From NCBI GenBank assembly GCA_910580225.1, contig CAJTXE010000023.1, positions 1 through 16,110 of the forward strand: a DNA stretch of 16,110 bases. Reading direction: 5' to 3'. The notes under the pieces were generated by a model. It was not told where the DNA came from, searched no databases, and worked only from the letters and a program-made list of their open reading frames with translations. The position numbers were made by a program, and so were the translations under genes. Positions 1 through 7,256 of this stretch are shown here, piece by piece (positions within the stretch are counted from its first letter, which is position 1; each line of letters begins with the position of its first letter). The DNA comes from an uncultured Acetatifactor sp. (GTDB lineage Bacteria > Bacillota > Clostridia > Lachnospirales > Lachnospiraceae).

Positions 1-3000
1 TCTTCCTTTTCCACCTCAAAACAGCTCATGGCACTGTGAAAAATCAGGCGTACCATCTCTGGAATACACGCTTTCAAAATGTCTTCGTAAGAGTCAAAGT
101 TCCACACCTGTCCCTTCCAATTCACCCATGTCAGATCCGTACAGCCGGAAAACGCATACTCCCACAGCCGAATCTCTCCCCGCGGTCCTAAAAGTGTTAT
201 CCCTTCCAGCCTGCTGCAGTCCTCAAAGGCATGGGCTCTGATGCAGGCACTTTCCGGAAACGCTGCCTGCCTTAGATTTTCGCATCCTGCGAAGGCATAT
301 TCCCTCACCACACAGACCCGGCTGAAGTCAAATGCTTCCAGCTGCCTGCAGCCGTTGAAGCAATTCGCCTTCACTGCTTTCACCTGGGGACAGATACATT
401 CCCGCAGCGTCCTGCATCCTTCAAACAGCCGCTCCGGAAGAATTGATCTGCCGCTGATCCTTGCACTGATAAGCGAGATACAATAGGCGAATGCCCCGGC
501 ACCAAGCTGCCGGGCCCGAAGATCCACATTCCCCAGAGATATACATTTCTCGAAAGCCCTGGCCTCAATTCGGCAGGCCGTCTCCGAAAACTCTACCTCC
601 AAAAGCCCGCTACAGCCCCAAAATGCTCCCTCTCCGATTCGCTGAAGGCTCCGGGGCAGCACAATCCTGGTAATTTCCTTATTTCCGGAAAAGGCATATG
701 GTGCAATCCCTGTGATGCCTTCCTGCACACATAGCTCTCCCCCACAGCTTTTTCCGGAGATCACAATCGTACCGACGATTACGAGCCCATAATCCCCTTT
801 TCCCTCTGACACTGCTTCTTCATAACCGCTTTTCCCAATGGGCACTTCTTCTCCGGTATCTGTCCCCCCACTGGTATGGCCCTGAACAATCGACTTTTCA
901 AGCGCTTCTCTTTCTAAAACGGTTCCCTCAAAGGCTGCCTCACCAATCCACAGCAGGCTCTGCTGTTCTCCCTGAAAAATACCGGAACAAACCTGCATCT
1001 GCCCGCAGCCGGAAAACGCTTCTTTTCCAATTTCTACAGTCCCTTCCAGATTGATTTTTTTCAGACTGCCGCATTGATAAAAGGCTCTTTCTCCAATAAC
1101 CTGCCATGCTCCATTTCGTTCCCTGCCGCTCTGCACATCCCGAATCATCACTCGCTCCAGCAGCGTACAGCCGGAGAAAATTTCTGCCTCCAGGCCACTT
1201 TCTCTCCCGCCATCCTCTTCTTTTGAAGCTAATTCTGCCCGGCCACCTTCTCCCATCATGCCTTCTTCTGTTCCGACGGCCATTCCCTCTGACACATTCT
1301 CTGACAGCACACCTTCTCCTGTCATACCCGCTTCTGTTCCGACGGCCATTCCCTCTCTGGCGCTCCCCACATCCCAAATCACCTGCCGCAGTCCGCCGCA
1401 TCCCTTAAAAGCCGCCGGCCCGACCCACCGAACACCAGCAGGAATTTCCGCCGCAGTCAGCTTCCTGTTTCCGTAAAAAGCTCCCCCTGCCACAATCTTT
1501 ACCCTGTCCGAAAGCCGATGCTCTCCCTCCAAATTCCTGCCGTCCCAGAGAATCTCTGACTCCGCTTCCTGCCGGTTTCGAAGCCAGTTTTCCAGAAAAG
1601 CCGTCTTCTCCCACACATTCCGCCCCACAGACCGAATGGAATCCGGCAGTCTCACTTCCTCCAAAGCCGTACATCCGTAAGCCAGCCTGTCTGGGATATG
1701 ACAAACACCGTCCTCCAGATAAAGGTACCTCAATCTGGCACAATCCGCAAAAATACCCGTTCCGTATCCCTGCCCGCTGCCGGAGATCCGCACCTTCCTC
1801 ACACCGCTCTGTGCGAAAGCCAGATTTCCCACATATGCCGTCCCTGCCGGAAGCGTTACAGCCTTCAAAGCTTCGCAACGATAAAATGCCATCTCCCCTA
1901 AATCCTGCAGACTCTCCGGAAGCTCCGCCTCCCTGATTGCCGTGCATCCATAAAAGGCCTGTTCTCCAATCTGCCGGATTCCCTGCCCAAAAGAAATTTC
2001 TTTTAATGAGCGACATCTTTTGAATGTTTTTACGTCTATTTTTGAAAGGCTCTCCGGCAGCTTAATCCGAAGCAGCTTCACACAATTCTCAAAGGCTCCC
2101 GCACCGATTCGTTTCAGCCCGTCCGGAAACTCCGCCGTCTGCAGAAGCACACAGTCCCGAAAGGCTCCTGCACCGATTTCCCGCAGGCTCCCGGGTAGAA
2201 GCACCCTGTCAACAGCCTCATTTCCCGCAAAGGCCTCTTCCCCAATGACAGTGATTCCCTCCGGCACCGCCACCCGGGATTCCTGGCCCAAATATTTCAG
2301 CAATATGCTGCCGCTGATCCGGAAATTCCCCAGTACCTGCTTCCGGATCAGTTCCGCCTGTTTCGGTATTTCCCGGTCTCCAAAACCGCCGATCCCCTCC
2401 AGCCTAAAGCATGGCCCTTGCGGCATCCGGATCTCCTTCAAAGAACTGCAGTTTCTGAAAGCATCTTCATGAATGGAAACGTTATTTCCCTCAAAAATAA
2501 CCGTTTCCAGATTAATACAGTTTCGAAAGGCCCGGCTCCCGATTTCTCTCAGAGACTCTGGAAATCTCACCGACAGAATGCCTCTTTTATCATAAAAACA
2601 ACTCTTTCCGATTGCCTCAATTCCCTCTGGAATATCCACATGTTTCAAATTGGTGCGGAACGTAACCAGGCGCCTGCCCTCCAGTTCCATCATCCGCAGC
2701 ACATCCACAGCAATGGTCCTAACCAGCCGGGGCACAATCATATCCCCTGCCACAATCTCCACTGCATTGGGAAAACGGCATGCCTGCTCTCCCCTGCTGT
2801 CCGCAAGGATAACTTCCTGCAATGCTCCGCACCCAGTAAAAACATCGCAGATGCAGTCTTCCTCCAGCTCCTCCGAAATCTCCAGACGCCGCAGCGACAC
2901 ATCGTTCACAAAAACCTGGACGCCCAGCCGGCGTACACCGGGAATGTACACCTCCTCCAGACTGTCGCAATATAGAAATACACAATCCCCCAATTCTTTT

Positions 3001-3293
3001 ACAGAAAAAGGCAGCGCGACCTTTTGCAAAGCATGACAGCGGTGAAATGCATAAGCCCCAATCCAGCACACTCCTGCCGGAATTTCTGCCTCCTGCAGAT
3101 TCCGGCATCCTTTGAAGGCTTCTGCCTCAATCCGGAGCAATCCCGAAGGAAGCACCACCTTTTTCATGGAAACACAGGCCTTGAATGCCCCTTTTCCAAT
3201 GGTATGGATGCCCGCCGGCACTGTCACCACTGCATCCCGCCCGGTATATACTTCTATTTTACCGTCCCGAATGTGAAATTCTTCCTCTCCCAT
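1..3293 (-). CDS. BspA-like leucine-rich repeat (LRR_5) protein, partial, C-terminus outside window
   Basis: Reading the minus strand from the ATG at 3293, I found no stop codon to base 1, so at least 1097 codons are present and the end is missing. The protein is made of LRR_5 units of the form 'IG..AF..C..L..v.lP.sl', for example GKGAFKACVSMKKVVLP near residue 32 and GEQAFYGCTAIREAELP near residue 440. Such repeats form a solenoid used for binding, and BspA relatives are often surface proteins. Here the N-terminus (MGEEEFHIRDGKIEVYTG) is charged, with no signal peptide or membrane segment, so a cytoplasmic location is inferred. Anchors or export signals could still lie in the missing C-terminus. 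A GGAGG six bases before the ATG decides the start. An in-frame ATG at 3323 lacks such a site. Residues about 646-683 hold a Gly/Glu-rich insertion with an internal duplication. It lies downstream of the dus gene on the same strand, probably co-transcribed. Its ligand is unknown. Confidence 0.9.
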   Translation of the reverse strand, partial: MGEEEFHIRDGKIEVYTGRDAVVTVPAGIHTIGKGAFKACVSMKKVVLPSGLLRIEAEAFKGCRNLQEAEIPAGVCWIGAYAFHRCHALQKVALPFSVKELGDCVFLYCDSLEEVYIPGVRRLGVQVFVNDVSLRRLEISEELEEDCICDVFTGCGALQEVILADSRGEQACRFPNAVEIVAGDMIVPRLVRTIAVDVLRMMELEGRRLVTFRTNLKHVDIPEGIEAIGKSCFYDKRGILSVRFPESLREIGSRAFRNCINLETVIFEGNNVSIHEDAFRNCSSLKEIRMPQGPCFRLEGIGGFGDREIPKQAELIRKQVLGNFRISGSILLKYLGQESRVAVPEGITVIGEEAFAGNEAVDRVLLPGSLREIGAGAFRDCVLLQTAEFPDGLKRIGAGAFENCVKLLRIKLPESLSKIDVKTFKRCRSLKEISFGQGIRQIGEQAFYGCTAIREAELPESLQDLGEMAFYRCEALKAVTLPAGTAYVGNLAFAQSGVRKVRISGSGQGYGTGIFADCARLRYLYLEDGVCHIPDRLAYGCTALEEVRLPDSIRSVGRNVWEKTAFLENWLRNRQEAESEILWDGRNLEGEHRLSDRVKIVAGGAFYGNRKLTAAEIPAGVRWVGPAAFKGCGGLRQVIWDVGSAREGMAVGTEAGMTGEGVLSENVSEGMAVGTEEGMMGEGGRAELASKEEDGGRESGLEAEIFSGCTLLERVMIRDVQSGRERNGAWQVIGERAFYQCGSLKKINLEGTVEIGKEAFSGCGQMQVCSGIFQGEQQSLLWIGEAAFEGTVLEREALEKSIVQGHTSGGTDTGEEVPIGKSGYEEAVSEGKGDYGLVIVGTIVISGKSCGGELCVQEGITGIAPYAFSGNKEITRIVLPRSLQRIGEGAFWGCSGLLEVEFSETACRIEARAFEKCISLGNVDLRARQLGAGAFAYCISLISARISGRSILPERLFEGCRTLRECICPQVKAVKANCFNGCRQLEAFDFSRVCVVREYAFAGCENLRQAAFPESACIRAHAFEDCSRLEGITLLGPRGEIRLWEYAFSGCTDLTWVNWKGQVWNFDSYEDILKACIPEMVRLIFHSAMSCFEVEKE
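1245..1356 (-). repeat. Imperfect 66-base-period duplication inside the LRR gene
   Basis: Bases 1245-1290 and 1311-1356 are near-identical 46-base copies. The last 26 bases (1265-1290 and 1331-1356) match exactly. The 66-base period keeps the frame and encodes two versions of EGMAVGTE(A/E)GM(T/M)GEG. The segment has no LRR pattern, so it is probably a flexible linker that was duplicated recently. Confidence 0.85.
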
Positions 3294-3316
3294 CCCGCGC
3301 CTCCATACGATGTTCC

Positions 3317-3340
3317 GCAGCATTTCACAGAAAATGCTGC
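3317..3340 (-). other. 9-bp perfect hairpin between dus and the LRR gene
   Basis: GCAGCATTT (3317-3325) and AAATGCTGC (3332-3340) are perfect complements around a 6-base loop. There is no U-tract after it on the minus strand, so it is not a classical terminator. It lies 24 bases before the LRR start codon and could affect transcript stability or translation of the downstream gene. The function is inferred only. Confidence 0.5.
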
Positions 3341-3386
3341 CCAATCTCTTTCCTGATCCCCATTCACCAAAAACCGTTTCCAAAAC

Positions 3387-4337
3387 TCACATTGATTCTG
3401 AAAAAATCAGCTCCACCACTTCCCGCAGCTCCTCCAGGCTGCCGCAGCCGAACAGCCGTTCCTTGTACCGCTTGGTCCCTTTGCGCTTTTTCATTCCGTA
3501 AGAGGCCAGTTTACGGATATAAGTCATCGTAAAAGTTTCGTCATAATATCTGCCTGCCAGCTCCATCTGCTCCCACAGCATCTCCACCCAGGACTTCCTG
3601 CATTCGGTTCCCGTGAACTCACTGAAAATAAACGGATTTTCAAGACCATACCTGGCTATCATGATTCCGTCCGCCCCGGTCTGATCCATCATCCGTTCCC
3701 CATCCTCCACAGACCAGATTCCTCCGTTGGCAATCACAGGAATGCTCACTGCCATCTTAGCCCGGGCAATTTCCTCCACCTGAGGCGGTCCGTCATACAT
3801 CATGCTGCGGGAGCGGCCGTGGATGGTGATCATATCTGCCCCGGCATCCTCACACATTCTGGCAAACTCTGCAGCAAACAGATCTTCCTTCCGAATTCCG
3901 GTACGACACTTTACCGTAATGATCTTGCCGCTCTTCTTACAGCCCCGAATAATGGCAGCAGCCCGCTTTTGATCTAACATCAGCGCACTTCCCTCACCGC
4001 TTTTGAACACATTGGGCACCGGACACCCCATATTAATGTCTATAATATCAAAAAACTCCAGCAGTTCGCTGCAGGCCATCTGCTCCATCACCGCCGGACT
4101 GCCGCCCAACAGCTGGACCGCTTTGATTTTCTCCGTCTCCGTAGTAAACAGCAGACGTCTTGTGGCACTGTCCTGATATTTTAACCCGTTGGCGCTCACC
4201 ATCTCCGTAAAACACAATCCTGCTCCCATCTCCAGAGCCAGCATCCGAAAGGGATAGCAGGTATAACCGGCAAGGGGCGCCATCAACACATTGGAGGGCA
4301 GAAGCAGATCGCCTACCCGCAGCTTCCCTATTTCCAT
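3387..4337 (-). CDS. dusB: tRNA-dihydrouridine synthase, DusB-like
   Basis: Flavoenzyme of the Dus family, which reduces uridine to dihydrouridine in tRNA using FMN and NAD(P)H. The TIM-barrel N-terminus has the family pattern MAPLAGYT, and the catalytic cysteine sits in DINMGCPVPNV. This is followed by SGEGSALM, an FMN-side VKCRTG, the histidine motif IHGRSRSMMYDGP, IANGGI and the phosphate-binding GADGIMIARYG. A short helical C-terminal domain ends in SLEELREVVELIFSESM. The length of 316 residues fits the family. I chose ATG 4337 (MEIGKLRVG) because homologues begin there. A TTG at 4379, with AGGAG 7 bases upstream, would add 14 residues and is a real alternative. The usual NGD and GR(A/G)xxGNPW elements are replaced by NGG and ARYGLENPF, so this is a divergent member whose RNA target may differ. 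The symbol marks the nearest subfamily only. Confidence 0.88.
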   Translation of the reverse strand: MEIGKLRVGDLLLPSNVLMAPLAGYTCYPFRMLALEMGAGLCFTEMVSANGLKYQDSATRRLLFTTETEKIKAVQLLGGSPAVMEQMACSELLEFFDIIDINMGCPVPNVFKSGEGSALMLDQKRAAAIIRGCKKSGKIITVKCRTGIRKEDLFAAEFARMCEDAGADMITIHGRSRSMMYDGPPQVEEIARAKMAVSIPVIANGGIWSVEDGERMMDQTGADGIMIARYGLENPFIFSEFTGTECRKSWVEMLWEQMELAGRYYDETFTMTYIRKLASYGMKKRKGTKRYKERLFGCGSLEELREVVELIFSESM

Positions 4338-4712
4338 CTGTTTTGATTTCTCCTCTGCATTCTGTATTATGTCGGGCAAAGTCCTTCTCCTGCTTTATGA
4401 CAATGCCATATGACATCCGTATATCCTCTTCCTGTTTCACGGATATGTATTGCCATTCTCTTTATTCGGATGATACCTTCTCCAACAACTGTCTGATGGT
4501 TTCCTCAGGAGAAAACACTTTTCGCCTGCCCATACTTCATTCATTTTCTGCTTGATTTGATGGCGAAAAGCCGATAGTGGGAAACTGCCCTATTCCCGGA
4601 ATGTATCTGCTTCCGGTACTGCATATTCCCGCCTGTGATAAATCAGACACTTCTGCAGAAGAACGATTCTCCCGGCAAAAGCAGCCAAATACTTTATTTC
4701 TTGATCTTTTTT

Positions 4713-4741
4713 ACTATAACATAATCTAATTTTGAATACAA
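4713..4741 (-). promoter_or_regulatory. Candidate sigma-A promoter toward dus
   Basis: On the minus strand, TTGTAT (4736-4741) and TATAGT (4713-4718) are separated by exactly 17 bases in AT-rich DNA. If used, transcription would begin near 4706 and leave a leader of about 370 bases before dus. That is long, so another promoter closer to dus is possible. Confidence 0.4.
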
Positions 4742-4746
4742 GATAC

Positions 4747-4768
4747 TTTAGAAAAAGTTTAGAAAAAG
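4747..4768. repeat. Perfect 11-bp tandem direct repeat
   Basis: TTTAGAAAAAG occurs twice head to tail (4747-4757 and 4758-4768), just upstream of the candidate minus-strand promoter. One repeat unit is about one helical turn, so it could be a paired protein-binding site, or it could be replication slippage in an AT-rich tract. Confidence 0.6.
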
Positions 4769-4863
4769 CAGCCTTTCGGTCTTTGCCCCCAAATGTCATC
4801 TGTAATTCCAACGAAAAGATCCTTAAACTAAGCCTTTTTCTTGCCTGTTTCATGTTCATATGG

Positions 4864-4902
4864 TATCCTTATAGTATACCCAACCGGTATACTATAAGGA
4901 TA
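4864..4902. promoter_or_regulatory. Perfect palindrome (17-bp arms), probable operator before the lipoprotein gene
   Basis: TATCCTTATAGTATACC (4864-4880) is followed by CAACC and then its exact reverse complement (4886-4902). It ends 50 bases before the lipoprotein start. Weak promoter-like pairs end inside the left arm: TTGCCT (4841-4846) with TATCCT at 17 bases, or TTTCAT (4848-4853) with TATAGT at 16 bases. That position suits a dimeric repressor that blocks RNA polymerase. No U-tract follows it, which argues against a terminator. An RNA hairpin in the leader is the alternative. The binding protein is not identified in this window. Confidence 0.6.
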
Positions 4903-4951
4903 TTTAGAACATAACGAAATGAACCGGCTGCATTTTAAGAAAGGAGTTGTA

Positions 4952-7081
4952 ATGAAGAAAAATCTTATCTGTTTTCTGGTTCTCCTGATCAGCACCATGC
5001 TTATGGGATGCGGTGATAATGCTGGAAATGAAAAAACAAAATACCGGGATATCGTGATAGAAAGGACGGATTTTCCTGATTTCAAGGAAGCTATTTATAA
5101 AAGAACCGGAAAAAATACTTATATCTCGCATCTTGGAACCCAGTTTCTTGGAGAGGAACCCATACAGCTCTGGGCAGAAAGGTATGCGGCCCAGGATGGA
5201 ACCAGCAAGATCTATCAGTGGGGGCTGGACGGTGAAGAAAAATTGCTGCTGGAAGGTATTCCGGACGAACTTACACTATATGGCGGAAACTGCTGGTATC
5301 TGGATCTGGAAGGATGCTTTTATTATTTGGACGGTCCAAATCTGATAAAGATGGATCCCCAGGGCAGAGAACTGTTTCGTACAGAAAATGATACGTCTGC
5401 CCCATGGAGCATAAAAAAGATGTGCCAGACTCCGGATAAAAAAATATATCTTACCATAGATGACTTCAAAACAGGGGACCGTCTGGCAGAGCTGAATGCG
5501 GAGACAGGTGACATTACGATTCTGGAGCAGGTGGAAACAAGAACCGATGATATGTTCCGGAATAGTTTTTGGCTGGGAATGGGCTTCAGCGGTCCGGCAA
5601 TATTACAGGCGGGTATCAGGGAAGTTGATACCGAACAGGGTGAAATGACGGATGTCCTTAATTTCTTCGGAACCTCCTATGATGTGTCAGGGGGCGGTTT
5701 CAATGCAGGGAAGGAATTGGTAGCGGATTTCCGCATGGTGGGAGAAGAATGCGTTGAGATACTCCGGTCCACCTCCTCCGGAAGTCCGGCGTATGTGGAA
5801 CATCTGAGCATGAAAGAGGTGGAGAAAATACCGGTGGTGCTCTGTACGACCACGGTGGAAGGCTGGATCAGGCAGCAAATCTCCAGATTCAATCAGGAAA
5901 ACGAGACCTACCATATTGTGACGGAGGAATGGATTGCAGGCGACGGACTCACAACGGCGGAATATGAGGAAAGCCTGAAGGATTATGTCACAAAACTGAG
6001 CATTGAGATAGCCGCTGGGAAAGGGCCGGATATTCTGATAGGAGAAGAGATTTTGGGCGGCAGTGTCATGGACCTGATAGAAAAAGGTGTGCTGGAGGAT
6101 CTCCGTCCTTATATGGAGCGCAGCGGCATCAGGGAGGAAGACTATTTCCCCATTGCCTTCAGCGCCTGGCGCCGGGGAGAAGAGATATACGGCATTTGTC
6201 CGGATCCGCGCATTTATGCTCTGGAGGCCGACAGGGATATCCTGCAGGGCAGATCCGACATAAGGGGCATCACGGAGGCCCTGCTTGCATACCAGGGTGA
6301 GGCATTGTACGTGGAAGGCATGGATCCCACGGCTCTGCTGCGGCTGTTCCTGGAAGGGTCGGAGACTCTCTGGGGAATGATAGACTGGGAAGAAGGCACT
6401 CTTGACTTTACCGGCGAGCTTTTCCTGGACCTGCTGCAGGTCGCCCAAAGATACGGGGATACCCGAAGCAATGTGGACTCTTCTGAAAATTACATACCGT
6501 GCATTGCACAAAGAGACGACTTTAAGGACTATTATCATGTGCCTTCTGCCTCTGAACTGGAGAACGAGGGGTCGGTGCTGGCGGGATGGTTGTTTGACGA
6601 CGGCTGCCATGCACAGGCAAGAGGCAATTCGATTGCAATCAGCTCCGGTTCTGACAAAAAGGAAGGAGCCTGGGAATTTCTGTGTTTCCTGCTGGGAGAA
6701 GAAGTTCAGGAGGATTATTCTTGGGCTGTTCCTGTCAAGAAAAGTGTCTTTACCCGATATGCAGATACGCTTCTTGAGCAGATTGAAGGAGATAATTTGG
6801 CAACGCCTGTTCTTCGAGACAGGGCCACCGGGGAATGGGACATTGCAAGGATATATGAAGAAAAGGACATGGACTTCATAAAGACGGAGAAAATCCCTTA
6901 TTATGAAAAATTGATTGAGGAAGCGAGATATCTTCCCCTGCGTTCAGCACCGGTCCTCGATATCATATGCGAGGAGGCGGAAGATTATTTCAAGGGGAAC
7001 AAAAGCGCGGAAGAGGTAATAAAAGTGATTGAGAACAGAGTAAGGCTGTATGTGAACGAAAGGGGGAAATCCCTAAAATAG
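4952..7081 (+). CDS. Lipoprotein, extracellular solute-binding protein family 1
   Basis: A 709-residue lipoprotein. Residues 1-20 form a lipoprotein signal peptide (MKKNLICFLVLLIS...LMGC) with the lipidated Cys at 20. Residues about 50-270 show short aromatic/glycine strands such as WYLDLEGCFYYLDG and KIYLTIDDFKTGDRL, resembling a beta-propeller-like sensor segment (inference). From about residue 292 (KIPVVLCTTTVEGWIRQQIS) the pattern is a periplasmic-type solute-binding fold, with GKGPDILI near 354 and the typical RGNSIAISS...EGAWEFLCFLLGEE near 555. The C-terminal EEAEDYFKGNKSAEEVIKVI and the following NRVRLYVNE are also family-typical. Start 4952 is chosen because AAGGAG lies 6 bases upstream and the signal peptide begins there; an in-frame ATG at 4919 lacks one. 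No permease or ATPase genes of the sugar ABC class adjoin it, so its transporter partner and ligand are unknown. Confidence 0.88.
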   Translation: MKKNLICFLVLLISTMLMGCGDNAGNEKTKYRDIVIERTDFPDFKEAIYKRTGKNTYISHLGTQFLGEEPIQLWAERYAAQDGTSKIYQWGLDGEEKLLLEGIPDELTLYGGNCWYLDLEGCFYYLDGPNLIKMDPQGRELFRTENDTSAPWSIKKMCQTPDKKIYLTIDDFKTGDRLAELNAETGDITILEQVETRTDDMFRNSFWLGMGFSGPAILQAGIREVDTEQGEMTDVLNFFGTSYDVSGGGFNAGKELVADFRMVGEECVEILRSTSSGSPAYVEHLSMKEVEKIPVVLCTTTVEGWIRQQISRFNQENETYHIVTEEWIAGDGLTTAEYEESLKDYVTKLSIEIAAGKGPDILIGEEILGGSVMDLIEKGVLEDLRPYMERSGIREEDYFPIAFSAWRRGEEIYGICPDPRIYALEADRDILQGRSDIRGITEALLAYQGEALYVEGMDPTALLRLFLEGSETLWGMIDWEEGTLDFTGELFLDLLQVAQRYGDTRSNVDSSENYIPCIAQRDDFKDYYHVPSASELENEGSVLAGWLFDDGCHAQARGNSIAISSGSDKKEGAWEFLCFLLGEEVQEDYSWAVPVKKSVFTRYADTLLEQIEGDNLATPVLRDRATGEWDIARIYEEKDMDFIKTEKIPYYEKLIEEARYLPLRSAPVLDIICEEAEDYFKGNKSAEEVIKVIENRVRLYVNERGKSLK

Positions 7082-7116
7082 CTTTCCCGCCCATCCCAGC
7101 AATATCATTTTTCCGC

Positions 7117-7150
7117 AAAATACCCTGCAGGCGTTACCGCAGGGTATTTT
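7117..7150. terminator. Bidirectional rho-independent terminator
   Basis: AAAATACCCTGC (7117-7128) pairs perfectly with GCAGGGTATTTT (7139-7150) around a 10-base loop. The A-run and T-run flank a GC-rich core on both strands, so it can end the lipoprotein transcript (plus) and the Hsp20 transcript (minus). Confidence 0.85.
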
Positions 7151-7256
7151 CGTATGGTTCGTCTTTTCATGCTCTAAGGCATTTCCTGTATCTTCCAGGT
7201 CAAAAACCCCACCTTCCACCGGATGCGTCCCACAGAAGGAAAGGAAAATCCTGCTG

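Larger units (their letters stand above)
4338..4951. other. Gene-poor gap between dus and the lipoprotein gene
   Basis: I see no supportable full-length gene here. Contents on direct reading are a possible minus-strand promoter (4713-4741), a perfect 11-bp tandem repeat (4747-4768), a large palindrome (4864-4902) and the ribosome binding site of the downstream lipoprotein (4941-4946). A 23-codon minus-strand reading frame at 4462-4533 (MGRRKVFSPEETIRQLLEKV...) vaguely recalls the start of transposase OrfA or helix-turn-helix proteins. It has no good ribosome binding site and could be a gene remnant. The AT-rich middle is typical of a promoter region. Confidence 0.6.

Noticed and set aside
940..3108. 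Several short plus- and minus-strand frames in the first 3.3 kb
   Set aside because: They lie in other frames of the continuous LRR gene. Frames at 940-1401, 1405-2016 and 2719-3108 on the same strand are out of phase with it and have no repeats.
4462..4533. A 23-residue peptide MGRRKVFSPEETIRQLLEKV... as a transposase OrfA remnant
   Set aside because: Too short, no ribosome binding site, and no inverted repeats or transposase OrfB nearby. Mentioned only as a possible relic.
4590..4859. An 89-codon minus-strand frame in the dus-lipoprotein gap
   Set aside because: The apparent AAGGA ribosome site is part of the palindrome. The basic, low-information product resembles nothing known, and the candidate promoter and tandem repeat lie inside it. 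Not excluded, but unsupported.
4864..4902. Palindrome as a rho-independent terminator for a transcript entering from the left
   Set aside because: The stem is AT-rich, no U-tract follows on either strand, and no gene ends nearby.
5687..6610. A 307-codon minus-strand reading frame within the lipoprotein gene
   Set aside because: The opposite strand has a signal peptide, ribosome binding site and a solute-binding domain covering the region; the antisense product is compositionally odd and has no ribosome binding site I could identify.
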